Under the pieces are notes generated by a model that was given only the letters and a program-made list of their open reading frames with translations, was not told where the DNA came from and did no database searches. A DNA stretch of 64,000 nt from Geodermatophilus saharensis (GTDB taxonomy: Bacteria; Actinomycetota; Actinomycetes; Mycobacteriales; Geodermatophilaceae): contig NZ_FZOH01000006.1 of assembly GCF_900188205.1 (NCBI RefSeq), forward strand, positions 1-64,000, written 5' to 3'. The translations under genes and the position numbers were made by a program. The number at the start of each line of letters is the position of its first letter. The stretch's first letter is position 1. Below are positions 52,278 to 60,478 of this stretch, piece after piece.

Positions 52278-53090
52278 GTGTCGAGGAAGCGGATCACCTG
52301 GGGCGCGCTGGCCTGGCTGCTGACCCTGCAGTTCTTCGTCGTCGAGACGATCGCGCAGCTGAGCTCGGAGGTGCCCTACTCGCGCTCGGCGGAGGTCATC
52401 AGCGCGCTGGGCGACCCCACCCGGCCCGGCTCCACCCTGATGAACGCCTCGTTCGTCGTGCAGGCCGCGCTGATCGGCGCGGGCGCGGTGGCGCTGCTGC
52501 CGGCGCTGCGCGGCCGCGCCGCCCGGCCGGCCGTGGCGCTGCTCGGCGCCGCCGCGCTCGGCGTGCTGCTCGTGGGGGTCTTCCCCCGCCTGACCGACCC
52601 CTCGCTGCACACCACCGGCGCGGTGCTGTACCTGGCCGGCGGCGGGCTGGGCCTCATGGCGCTGGCCTACGCCGTGCGGCCGTGGTCGGAGGCGCTCGGG
52701 ACCATGGTGGTGCTGCTCGGCCTGTTCGGCACCGCGATGACCGTCTTCTACGCCGCCGGGGTCGTCGGGCTGCTCGGCGAGGGCGGTACCGAGCGGGCCG
52801 CGGCCTACGTGCTGCCGATCGGCCTGGCGCTGGCCGGCCCCGCCCTGTGGTGGCTCACCCGCACCCGCGACGAGCCGGTCCCCGGCCGCCGCCGGCTGCG
52901 CGCCGAGGCGCGGGAGCAGGAGCGGCTGGCCCGCGCCCGCAGCGCCGCGGAACGCGACGACGCCCTCGAGGCCGCCGCCCGCCGGGCGGAGGCGGCGCAG
53001 CCGCGCGGCACCACCGGATCGACCGCCGACGACGCCGCCGACGACGACCTGGACCCCGACGACCCCTGGGCCGGCCCGCGGCGCCGCTGA
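52278..53090 (+). CDS. DUF998-family membrane protein
   Basis: 270 residues with about six membrane helices (10-200) and a charged C-terminal tail rich in Arg, Glu and Ala (205-270), probably cytoplasmic. The helix pattern and ALGDPTRPGSTLMNASFVVQ match DUF998. Function unknown. I place the start at the GTG at 52278, with GACGAT (52265-52270) ending 7 nt upstream; an ATG at 52269 overlaps that element. Confidence 0.8.
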   Translation: MSRKRITWGALAWLLTLQFFVVETIAQLSSEVPYSRSAEVISALGDPTRPGSTLMNASFVVQAALIGAGAVALLPALRGRAARPAVALLGAAALGVLLVGVFPRLTDPSLHTTGAVLYLAGGGLGLMALAYAVRPWSEALGTMVVLLGLFGTAMTVFYAAGVVGLLGEGGTERAAAYVLPIGLALAGPALWWLTRTRDEPVPGRRRLRAEAREQERLARARSAAERDDALEAAARRAEAAQPRGTTGSTADDAADDDLDPDDPWAGPRRR

Positions 53091-53130
53091 ACCGGTCGCG
53101 GCCGCCCCCGCCCGCCGCCACGATGGGCAC

Positions 53131-53580
53131 GTGAGCTCCGAGACCGCGCTGCAGGAGATCCCCGTCGACGAGTGCTACCGGCTGCTGGCCTCCTCCGAGA
53201 TCGGCCGGCTGGCCGTCAACGCCGAGCACCACCCGCTGGTCTTCCCGGTCAACTACGCGATGGACGGCACCACCGTGGTCATCCGCACGTCACCGGGCAC
53301 CAAGCTGGCCGCCGCCGACCACGCCAACGTGACCTTCGAGGTCGACGAGATCGACCGGCGCACCCGCAGCGGCTGGAGCGTCCTGGTGCGCGGCGTCGCC
53401 GAGGAGGTCGGGCCCGAGCACCGCGCCGACCTCGTGGCCCGCACCCACGCCACGGGCCTGCAGCCGTGGGCGCCCGGCGAGCACGGGCACTGGCTGCGGC
53501 TGATCCCGACCGCGGTCACCGGCCGGCGGATCGTGCCCGGCGAGCTGCCGCCGGCGGTCGACCCGCGCGCCTACCTCTAG
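53131..53580 (+). CDS. Pyridoxamine 5'-phosphate oxidase-family (split-barrel flavin) protein
   Basis: 149 residues: CYRLLASSEIGRLAVNAEHHPLVFPVNYAMDG then VVIRTSPGTKL and WSVLVRGVAEEV, the split-barrel FMN-binding fold of the PPOX superfamily. The cofactor may be FMN, F420 or heme; substrate unknown. GTG start; CACGAT (53119-53124) ends 6 nt upstream. Its TAG shares the CTAG at 53577-53580 with the stop of the convergent transporter. Confidence 0.87.
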   Translation: MSSETALQEIPVDECYRLLASSEIGRLAVNAEHHPLVFPVNYAMDGTTVVIRTSPGTKLAAADHANVTFEVDEIDRRTRSGWSVLVRGVAEEVGPEHRADLVARTHATGLQPWAPGEHGHWLRLIPTAVTGRRIVPGELPPAVDPRAYL

Positions 53581-54485
53581 ACCGGCTGCCGGACGGGCGC
53601 CGGTGGACGCACCGGCCCGCGCCGGCGCGAGAGCGCCACCCCGGCCAGGCACACCACCCCGCCGGCCACCGCCAGCGGCGCCGGGACCTCGTCGAGCAGC
53701 AGCCACGACAGGAGCACCACCAGCGGCGGCACCAGGTAGGTGGTGACGCCGAGCCGGCCGGCCTCGGTGCGCGCCAGGGCGTAGGCCCAGGTGCTGAACG
53801 CCAGCGCCGTGGGCACCACCCCGAGGTAGACCGTGCCCAGCACCGACGACGCCGGCGCGGTGGCCAGCTCGGTCACCAGCGCGCCGGCCCACGGCAGGCA
53901 GCACACCGCGCCGATGGCGCAGGCGGTGGCGGTGACCTGCAGCGGCGGCAGCCGGCGCAGCACCGGCTTCTGCGCCACCACGCCGACGGCGTAGGTCACC
54001 GCCGCCACCACGCACAGCAGCACGCCGAGCGGGTCACCGCCGCCCTGCCGGCCGGCGACCCCGATGAGCAGCACCCCGGCGAAGGCGACGGCGAGACCGG
54101 CCACCAGCCAGCGCGGGAAGCCCTCCTGCAGCCAGACGCCGGCCAGGACCGCGATGAGGATCGGCCCGACGTTGACCAGCATCGCCGTCGTCCCGGCGTC
54201 GAGGTGCCGCTCGGCAGCGTTCAGTGCCACGTTGTAGACGGCGAACCAGCCCACCCCGCAGACGGCCAGCAGCCGCCACTCCCGCGGCGTCGGCGCCACC
54301 CACCCGCGGCCCACCGACAGCAGCGCGAGCACCGCGGCGCCGACCAGCAGCCGCCCCAGCGCCAGCGCGCCGGGTGAGAGGTCGGCGCCCACCGCGCGGA
54401 TGCCGACGAAGGCCGACGCCCAGGCCAGCACGGTGACGGTGACGGCGGCGAGGACGGGCAGGGAGACCGGGCGGGCTGCGGGCAC
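53577..54485 (-). CDS. EamA/DMT-family transporter
   Basis: 302 residues, ten hydrophobic helices in two EamA repeats (about 10-140 and 150-285), with FVGIRAVGADLSPGALALGRLLVG near the start. Substrate unknown. I chose the GTG at 54485: TAGGTT (54493-54498) ends 7 nt upstream. A further-upstream reading to 54542 crosses this element. Convergent with the PPOX gene, sharing overlapping stop codons in CTAG. Confidence 0.87.
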   Translation of the reverse strand: MPAARPVSLPVLAAVTVTVLAWASAFVGIRAVGADLSPGALALGRLLVGAAVLALLSVGRGWVAPTPREWRLLAVCGVGWFAVYNVALNAAERHLDAGTTAMLVNVGPILIAVLAGVWLQEGFPRWLVAGLAVAFAGVLLIGVAGRQGGGDPLGVLLCVVAAVTYAVGVVAQKPVLRRLPPLQVTATACAIGAVCCLPWAGALVTELATAPASSVLGTVYLGVVPTALAFSTWAYALARTEAGRLGVTTYLVPPLVVLLSWLLLDEVPAPLAVAGGVVCLAGVALSRRRGPVRPPAPVRQPV

Positions 54486-54587
54486 GTCCCCGAACCTAGG
54501 GACCGGCACCGACGCTCCGCTGGCGACTTCCGGACACCGCACCGGGACCGGCAGCCCCGGTGCGGGAAACGGCAGGATCGCCGCGGT

Positions 54588-55340
54588 TCAGGCGCCCCGC
54601 AGGTGCTCGGCGTAGGTGCGCCGCCCCCGCGCGGCCCCCGGGCCGGGCAGCACGCCGCCCTCGCGGAAGGCCGCCGAGAGCCGCCCCGGCAGCGGCGTGG
54701 CCACCACCCGCACGCCGGGCTCGCGGGCGGCCGCCCAGGCGCGGGCGAGATCGGCGGCCGACAGCGCCTCCGGCCCGCCGAACTCGACGACGTCGCCGGT
54801 CGCCGCGCCGGAGGCGACCTCGGCCACGAAGGCGGCCGCCTCCCCGACGTCGACCGGTGCGGCCTGCCAGCCCATGGGCACCGGCAGCACCGGGCCGCGG
54901 CGGGCGGTGGCCAGCATCTCGTCGACGAAGTGGTGGTACTGGGTGATCCGCAGCAGCGTCACCGGCAGCCCGGAGGCCAGCAGCACCTGCTCGGCGGCGA
55001 ACTTGGCCCGGTAGTAGTTCCACGGCACCCGGTCGACGCCGACGATCGAGACGTACACCAGGTGCTGCAGCCGCCCGCGGTCGAGCGCCTGCACCAGGCG
55101 GCGCGTGCCGGCGACGTCGACCTGCCACGGGTCCCCCCGCGGGTCGCTGGCGGCGTGCACGACGACGTCGACGCCGCGGACCGCCGCCGGCAGGTCGCGG
55201 CCGGTGGCGAGGTCGGCGCGCACCCCGCCGGGACCCGCGCCACGACGCGACATCTGCCGCACCGCGTGCCCCGCCTGCTGCAGGAGGGGCACCACCCTCC
55301 GGCCGAGCTGACCGCTTCCCCCGGTGACCAGGACGTCCAT
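54588..55340 (-). CDS. NAD(P)-dependent extended SDR (NmrA-like)
   Basis: 250 residues. N-terminal Rossmann motif TGGSGQLGRRV (7-17), HAASDPRGDPW, VSIVGVDRVPWNYYRAKFAAEQ with the YYxxK motif, and LRITQYHHFVDEML. Such proteins modify sugars or quinones or act as redox sensors; function unknown. ATG start; CAGACT (55347-55352) ends 6 nt upstream. Divergent from the XRE-MurA gene. Confidence 0.87.
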   Translation of the reverse strand: MDVLVTGGSGQLGRRVVPLLQQAGHAVRQMSRRGAGPGGVRADLATGRDLPAAVRGVDVVVHAASDPRGDPWQVDVAGTRRLVQALDRGRLQHLVYVSIVGVDRVPWNYYRAKFAAEQVLLASGLPVTLLRITQYHHFVDEMLATARRGPVLPVPMGWQAAPVDVGEAAAFVAEVASGAATGDVVEFGGPEALSAADLARAWAAAREPGVRVVATPLPGRLSAAFREGGVLPGPGAARGRRTYAEHLRGA

Positions 55341-55400
55341 GCCGACAGTCTGCCGTCCGCCCCGGGCGGACCGGTCCTTCCCGGCGCGCCTCGCCGGTGC

Positions 55401-55429
55401 ATCTCATCTGCGAGATACCGTGGCCTCCC
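55401..55429 (+). promoter_or_regulatory. Inverted repeat and -10-like element before the XRE-MurA gene
   Basis: ATCTC and GAGAT (55401-55416) flank ATCTGC, forming a small inverted repeat directly upstream of TACCGT (55416-55421), which ends 8 nt before the GTG at 55430. The fused XRE domain could bind here and control its own gene. Only 5-bp arms, so modest support. Confidence 0.35.
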
Positions 55430-57010
55430 GTGACCGCGACCGAGTTCCCGGCCGAGACGACGGCCCCCTCGCCCGCCCTGCCCTCCTCCAGCGGCGCCGC
55501 CGTCCGCATCGGCGCGCTGGTGCGCGACGCCCGCCGGCACCGCGGCCTGACCCAGCAGCAGCTCGCCGAGCGCCTGGGCACCAGCCAGAGCGCCGTCGCC
55601 CGGATCGAGCAGGGCGGCCAGAACCTCACCCTGGACCTGCTCGGCCGGCTGTCGGAGGCGCTGGAGAGCGCACTGATCAGCGTGGGGCCGGCCGGGCCCA
55701 CGCACCTGCGGGTCACCGGCGGCACCCCGCTGCGCGGCTCCGTGACGGTGAAGTCGTCGAAGAACGCCGCGGTGGCGCTGCTGTGCGCCGCGCTGCTCAA
55801 CCGCGGCCGGACGACGCTGCGCAACGTCGCCCGCATCGTCGAGGTGGACCGGATCCTCGACGTGCTGCGCTCGATCGGGGTCTCGGCCACCTGGGACGCC
55901 GCCGGCCGCGACCTGACCCTGCAGGTCCCGGACGAGCTGGACCTGGCCGGCATCGACGCCGACGCCGCCCGCCGCACCCGCAGCATCATCATGTTCCTCG
56001 GCCCGCTGCTGCACCGGGCCCGCGAGTTCCGGCTGCCCTACGCCGGCGGCTGCGACCTGGGCACCCGCACCGTGGAGCCGCACATGATCGCGCTGCGGCC
56101 CTTCGGGCTGGCGATCGAGGCGCACGCCGGTGAGTACCAGGCCACCGTCGCCCCGACGGCGACCGAGCGGCGCACCATCGTGCTGACCGAGCGCGGCGAC
56201 ACCGTCACCGAGAACGCGCTGCTGGCCGCCGCCCGCGCCGAGGGCACCACGGTCATCCGCAACGCCAGCTCCAACTACATGGCCCAGGACCTGTGCCTGT
56301 ACCTGCAGCTGCTCGGCGTCGGCGTCGAGGGCCTCGGGACGACGACGCTCACCGTGACCGGCCGAGCGGTGCTCGACGCCGACGTCGACTACACGATCAG
56401 CGAGGACCCGGTCGAGGCGATGAGCCTGCTGACCGCCGGCATCGTGACCGGCTCGGAGCTGACCGTGCGCCGCGCGCCCGTGGAGTTCCTCGAGATCGAG
56501 CTGGCCGTGCTGGCCGAGATGGGCCTGCGGTACGAGCTCTCGGCGGAGTACCTGGCCGACAACGGCCACACCCGGCTGGCCGACGTCACCATCCACCCCT
56601 CGCAGCTCAAGGCCCCGATCGACAAGATCCACCCGATGCCGTTCCCGGGCCTCAACATCGACAACCTGCCCTTCTTCGCCGTCATCGCCGCCTCGGCCAC
56701 CGGCTCGACGCTCATCCACGACTGGGTCTACGACAATCGCGCCATCCACCTGTCGGACCTGACCCGGCTGGGCGCGGACGTGCGGCTCATGGACCCCCAC
56801 CGGGTGCTGGTGACCGGCCCGACCCGCTGGCGCAGCGCCGAGGTGGTCTGCCCGCCGGCGCTGCGGCCGGCGGTGTGCATCCTGCTGGCGATGCTGGCCG
56901 CGCGCGGCACGTCGGTGCTGCGCAACGTCGACATCATCGCCCGCGGCTACGAGCACCTCTACGAGCGGCTGGTCGAGATGGGCGCCTCCATCGAGGTCTT
57001 CTCCGACTGA
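55430..57010 (+). CDS. UDP-GlcNAc 1-carboxyvinyltransferase (MurA) with N-terminal XRE HTH domain
   Basis: 526 residues. Residues 27-82 form an XRE/Cro-type HTH (RIGALVRDARRHRGLTQQQL, AERLGTSQSAVARIEQ). Residues 92-520 form a full EPT domain: KSSKNAAVALL (K111, N112, equivalent to MurA K22 and N23), PYAGGCDLGTRTVEP with the catalytic Cys208 in the C115 position, and the C-terminal GASIEVF. MurA catalyses the first step of peptidoglycan precursor synthesis; ordinary MurA has no HTH. It may be a second, specialised MurA or a regulator. No frameshift between the domains. GTG chosen because of the -10-like element; an ATG at 55397 lies within the inverted repeat. Confidence 0.92.
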   Translation: MTATEFPAETTAPSPALPSSSGAAVRIGALVRDARRHRGLTQQQLAERLGTSQSAVARIEQGGQNLTLDLLGRLSEALESALISVGPAGPTHLRVTGGTPLRGSVTVKSSKNAAVALLCAALLNRGRTTLRNVARIVEVDRILDVLRSIGVSATWDAAGRDLTLQVPDELDLAGIDADAARRTRSIIMFLGPLLHRAREFRLPYAGGCDLGTRTVEPHMIALRPFGLAIEAHAGEYQATVAPTATERRTIVLTERGDTVTENALLAAARAEGTTVIRNASSNYMAQDLCLYLQLLGVGVEGLGTTTLTVTGRAVLDADVDYTISEDPVEAMSLLTAGIVTGSELTVRRAPVEFLEIELAVLAEMGLRYELSAEYLADNGHTRLADVTIHPSQLKAPIDKIHPMPFPGLNIDNLPFFAVIAASATGSTLIHDWVYDNRAIHLSDLTRLGADVRLMDPHRVLVTGPTRWRSAEVVCPPALRPAVCILLAMLAARGTSVLRNVDIIARGYEHLYERLVEMGASIEVFSD

Positions 57011-57017
57011 ACCCCCC

Positions 57018-57080
57018 GTCGAGATCGCGCGATCTCGACCGTCCCGGGCCTCCCGGCGGTCGAGATCGCGCGATCTCGAC
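57018..57080. repeat. Paired GATC palindromes, copy C
   Basis: Two perfect 22-bp palindromes, both with the core CGAGATCGCGCGATCTCG, at 57018-57039 and 57059-57080, centres 41 bp apart. The inner halves also pair across the gap: GATCTCGACCG and CGGTCGAGATC around a 15-nt loop. It starts 7 bp after the XRE-MurA stop and precedes the glyoxalase-like gene. It could terminate or could serve as a cruciform or protein site. Confidence 0.85.
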
Positions 57081-57104
57081 GGTGCAGCGGGGCCGGGGGT
57101 CGAC

Positions 57105-57121
57105 CCTGACGCGACGTCAGG
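57105..57121. promoter_or_regulatory. Small palindrome upstream of the glyoxalase-like gene
   Basis: CCTGACG (57105-57111), spacer CGA, CGTCAGG (57115-57121), perfect 7-bp arms, 17 nt before the ATG at 57138. The position suits an operator; the regulator is unknown. Confidence 0.35.
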
Positions 57122-57137
57122 CGCTTCGCTCGCGGGC

Positions 57138-57671
57138 ATGACCGACACCGCAGCCCCCGGCGTGGACCGGGACGTCTACCCCATGCCCGCGTTCGTCACC
57201 TTCCCGGTGACCGACCTGAGAGCGAGCACGCGCTGGTACGAGGCCCTCGGGTTCGTCGTGCTGGCCACCCTGCCCGGCCCCGGCGGCGGCGACGGGCTGG
57301 TCCACCTGCGCCGGCAGCGTCACCAGGACCTGCTGCTGGTCCCCGGCCCGCCCACGCCGGGCCCGCGCGTCACCTTCGCCGCCGGGGAGGAGGACCTCGA
57401 CGAGCGGGCCGCGCAGCTGCGGAGGCGCGCGGCCGGGGGGTCGGTCGAGGGACCGGTGGACACGCCGTGGTCCACCCGCGACCTCGTGGCGACCGACCCG
57501 GACGGCTACGTCGTCGTCCTCACCGCGCCGCGGCTCGCCGACGTCGCGGCGGCCCCGGAGTGGACCGACGCGGTCACCGGCTCCCTGGGCCGCCGGCCCG
57601 GCGAGGGCGGGTGGCGCAGCGGCGGGGAGCTCAGCGCTCCTGGTCGGTGGGCCGGACGAGGACCTCGTTGA
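57138..57671 (+). CDS. Glyoxalase/bleomycin-resistance (VOC) superfamily protein
   Basis: 177 residues. VOC fold: MPAFVTFPVTDLRASTRWYEALGFVVL at the N-terminus, GLVHLRRQ, and the C-terminal DTPWSTRDLVATDPDGYVVVLT. It may bind a metal; function unknown. ATG start. The 3' end overlaps the convergent SDR by 41 bp, so the C-terminal tail may be longer than the functional protein. Confidence 0.83.
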   Translation: MTDTAAPGVDRDVYPMPAFVTFPVTDLRASTRWYEALGFVVLATLPGPGGGDGLVHLRRQRHQDLLLVPGPPTPGPRVTFAAGEEDLDERAAQLRRRAAGGSVEGPVDTPWSTRDLVATDPDGYVVVLTAPRLADVAAAPEWTDAVTGSLGRRPGEGGWRSGGELSAPGRWAGRGPR

Positions 57672-58389
57672 CCGCCACGTGCCGCGGCTGGCTGACGACG
57701 TAGACGATCGCCCGGGCGACGTCCTCGGCCTGCAGCGGCGTCATCCCGCCGACCATCTGCTGCGTGGCCGCCTTCGCCTCGGGCTGGGTGATGTGGTCGG
57801 TGAGCTCGGTGGCCACCGCGCCGGGCTCGACGAGCGAGACCCGCACGCCGCGGGTGGTCACCTCCTGGCGCAGCGACTCGCTGAACGCGTTCACCGCCCA
57901 CTTGCTGGCGTTGTAGACGCCGGCGCCCTTGCGCGCGGTGCGCCCGGCGACGCTGGAGACGTTCACGACGTCGCCGGAGCCCTGCTCCAGCATGCCGTCG
58001 ATCGCCGCGTGCGTCGTGTACATCGGGCCGAGCACGTTGGTGGCCATCATCCGCCGCCAGTCCTCGACGTCGGCGCCGACGATGGTGCCCAGCAGCATCA
58101 CGCCGGCGTTGTTCACCAGGACGTCGAGGCCGCCGAGGTCCGCGCGGGTCCGGGCGACGGCGGCGCGGCAGGACGCCTCGTCGGTGACGTCGAGGTCGAG
58201 GGCCAGCACGCGGGCGCCCTCGCCGCGCAGCCGCTCGGCCAGGGCGGAGAGGCGGTCGGCGCGGCGGGCGCCGACCGCGACGGCGGCACCGGCCCGGGCG
58301 AGCGCGACCGCCGTCGCCTCGCCGATCCCCGACGACGCCCCGGTGACCAGGGCGACCCTCCCGGACAGTGGTCGGCCGGCGTCGGTCAT
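57631..58389 (-). CDS. SDR family oxidoreductase (YdfG-like)
   Basis: 252 residues. NADP-type SDR: TGASSGIGEATAVALARAGA, the basic ARRADR after strand 2 favouring NADPH, NNAGVML, VSSVAG, YNASKWAVNAFSESLRQEV. Close to serine/3-hydroxy-acid dehydrogenases of the YdfG group. The ATG at 58389 has GGAGGAGG 5 nt upstream. Convergent overlap with the VOC gene. Confidence 0.9.
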   Translation of the reverse strand: MTDAGRPLSGRVALVTGASSGIGEATAVALARAGAAVAVGARRADRLSALAERLRGEGARVLALDLDVTDEASCRAAVARTRADLGGLDVLVNNAGVMLLGTIVGADVEDWRRMMATNVLGPMYTTHAAIDGMLEQGSGDVVNVSSVAGRTARKGAGVYNASKWAVNAFSESLRQEVTTRGVRVSLVEPGAVATELTDHITQPEAKAATQQMVGGMTPLQAEDVARAIVYVVSQPRHVAVNEVLVRPTDQER

Positions 58390-58511
58390 GCGGTCCTCCT
58401 CCCGCGCCACGGGGTGCGGCACCCCCGACAGCCTGCGACCGGACGCGGGATCCGGCAGCGCGGGGAACGGGCGGCTTCCCAGCCGCCCGCTCCCGGGTCT
58501 AGACCGTTCCC

Positions 58512-59408
58512 ATGACGACGAGGCGAGGGTTCCTGCTGGGGGCCGGGGCGGGCGTGGCCGGCCTGGCGGTGGGCGCGACGGGCGGCGCGCTGGTCACCGC
58601 CGGCGACGACGACGTGCGGCGCCGGGCGACCGCGAGCGCCGAGAAGCGCTTCTTCGAGGCCGCCGGCGCCGCCGACGAGGGCGAGGGGGTGGCCCGGCTC
58701 GGCACCCGCCGGGTCGTCTGGAACACCACGGTGACCGAGCCGGTCGCCGCGATCACCTTCGACGACGGCCCGACCCCGGAGTACACCCCGCGCATCCTCG
58801 ACGCGCTGGAGCGGGCGGGGCTGACCGCGACGTTCAACGTCATGGGCTGGAACGGCGTCCACCACCCCGAGGTGCTGCGCGACGTGGTGGCCGCGGGGCA
58901 CGAGATCGGCAACCACACCTGGACCCACCGGGACCTCACCACGCTCACCCAGGAGCAGACCCGGGAGGAGATGGTCCGCTGCAAGGACGAGATCGAGGCC
59001 CTGCTGGGCCGGCCGTTCACCAGCTTCCGGCCCCCGCGCGGGGAGCTCACCGGCTACGCGCTGCGCATCGCCGCCGAGCTCGGCTACGACACCTACATCT
59101 GGTCGGTCACCCGCGGCCCGGGCGACAAGAAGGAGGTCGGCGAGATCGAGGACTACATGGGCCGGACGGTCCAGGCCGGCGACGTCCTGGGCCTGCACGA
59201 CGGCATCGGCCGCGGCACCTTCGACCCCGAGGCGGCCTTCGCGGTGGCGCTGGCGCAGCGGCGCGAGCTCGAGGTGGCGGCGCTGCCGACCGCGCTGCAG
59301 CAGATCGCCGACCGCGGGATCACCCTGGTCAGCGCCAACCGGCTGCTCGAGCGCAGCGTGCCCGAGCCCATCGGGGGCAGCCCGCCACCGCCGTCCGACG
59401 GCGACTGA
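58512..59408 (+). CDS. Tat-exported polysaccharide deacetylase (NodB, CE4)
   Basis: 298 residues. Tat signal MTTRRGFLLGAGAGVAGLAV with twin Arg. NodB domain (about 75-270): catalytic TFDDGPT (near 82), HTWTH metal ligands (134-138), RPPRGE (the Arg/Pro motif) and LGLHDG. Predicted to deacetylate peptidoglycan or another polymer outside the membrane. ATG start; a TCTAGACC stretch precedes it. Ends 7 bp from the convergent acyltransferase. Confidence 0.9.
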   Translation: MTTRRGFLLGAGAGVAGLAVGATGGALVTAGDDDVRRRATASAEKRFFEAAGAADEGEGVARLGTRRVVWNTTVTEPVAAITFDDGPTPEYTPRILDALERAGLTATFNVMGWNGVHHPEVLRDVVAAGHEIGNHTWTHRDLTTLTQEQTREEMVRCKDEIEALLGRPFTSFRPPRGELTGYALRIAAELGYDTYIWSVTRGPGDKKEVGEIEDYMGRTVQAGDVLGLHDGIGRGTFDPEAAFAVALAQRRELEVAALPTALQQIADRGITLVSANRLLERSVPEPIGGSPPPPSDGD

Positions 59409-59415
59409 GCGGGCG

Positions 59416-60459
59416 TCAGACCCGGACGACGATCCCGCGGCGCAGCAGCGCGGCGCACAGCGCCCAGACCACCGCGACCGACAGCACCGGGTAGAGCCAG
59501 GCGGACACGACCGCACCGGCGACCGAGGTCACCCAGCCGTCGACCGCGGGCTGCACCGCGTGCGACAGGACCGCCCGGAACACGATCTCGGAGAACACGA
59601 ACGCCACGACCGCGTTGACCCCGAGCACCTCCAGCGGCCGGAACGGGCGGACGACGCCGCGGACGTCGACCACCCAGTGGCACAGGGCCAGGGCCAGCAG
59701 CGCGATGCCGCCGGTGACGAGGACGAACGACGGCGACCACAGCCGCTTGTTGAGCGGGACGACGGGCGCGAGCGCCAGCCCGGCGACCACCAGCCCGGTC
59801 CCGCCGGCCACCAGCCGGGTCAGGGCCGCCCGCCCGGGGTGGGAGGCCAGCACGCGCCCGGCGAGCACGCCGAGGAAGACGGTGACGGCGCTGCCGAGGT
59901 AGGAGTGCGGCGCCTCGGCGGAGAAGGACACCCCGAGCGCGTCGTCCACGGTCCGCCCCCACGACCGGTCCGGTCCCGCCCCGAGGGTGACGGTCAGGAC
60001 GCTCAGCGTGGCCAGCACTCCCGCGGCGACCGGCACCTGCACCGGGCGGGGCAGCCGCAGCAGCAGCCAGCACAGCAGGTACGCGCCGGCGATGTGCCCC
60101 AGCACGCCCACCCCGGCGGTGAGCGACCAGTACTTCGCCGTCACGACCAGCCAGCCCAGGGCGGCCAGGCGCAGCACCCGGCGCAGCGCCTGCCGCGGCT
60201 GCTGGGCCCGCCGGGAGAACGGCACGGACACGCCGACGACCAGCAGGAAGACCGGGAAGACGACGTCGGCCACGCGCAGCCCGTCCCAGGCCGCGTGCTC
60301 GAGCTGGTCGTGGATCGCCGCGTTGCCGCGGTTGTCGACGAGCAGCATCCCGACGACGGCGAGCCCGCGCAGCACGTCGACCCCGCGCAGCCGCGACCGC
60401 GCCCGCTGCGGCGGCGGCGCGCCGGCCTCCACGCGGGGGGCGCCCGGGCCCGTGGTCAC
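59416..60459 (-). CDS. Heparan-alpha-glucosaminide N-acetyltransferase-like membrane protein
   Basis: 347 residues, about ten membrane helices. N-terminal RLRGVDVLRGLAVVGMLLVDNRGN with a conserved helix-1 motif, FPVFLLVVGVSVPFSRR, and FRPLEVLGVNAVVAFVF near the end, as in the HGSNAT/NagX family, which moves acetyl groups across the membrane to sugars. A GTG start at 60459; TAGCGT (60466-60471) ends 6 nt upstream. It faces the polysaccharide deacetylase gene, so opposing acetylation activities may be linked. Confidence 0.85.
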   Translation of the reverse strand: MTTGPGAPRVEAGAPPPQRARSRLRGVDVLRGLAVVGMLLVDNRGNAAIHDQLEHAAWDGLRVADVVFPVFLLVVGVSVPFSRRAQQPRQALRRVLRLAALGWLVVTAKYWSLTAGVGVLGHIAGAYLLCWLLLRLPRPVQVPVAAGVLATLSVLTVTLGAGPDRSWGRTVDDALGVSFSAEAPHSYLGSAVTVFLGVLAGRVLASHPGRAALTRLVAGGTGLVVAGLALAPVVPLNKRLWSPSFVLVTGGIALLALALCHWVVDVRGVVRPFRPLEVLGVNAVVAFVFSEIVFRAVLSHAVQPAVDGWVTSVAGAVVSAWLYPVLSVAVVWALCAALLRRGIVVRV

Positions 60460-60478
60460 CCCTCCACGCTAGGGCCGC

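Noticed and set aside
53577-53580. Shared CTAG at convergent stops (also at 62722-62725) as a functional site
   Set aside because: TAG stops on both strands within CTAG arise easily when convergent genes are packed tightly; two cases are not enough to claim function.
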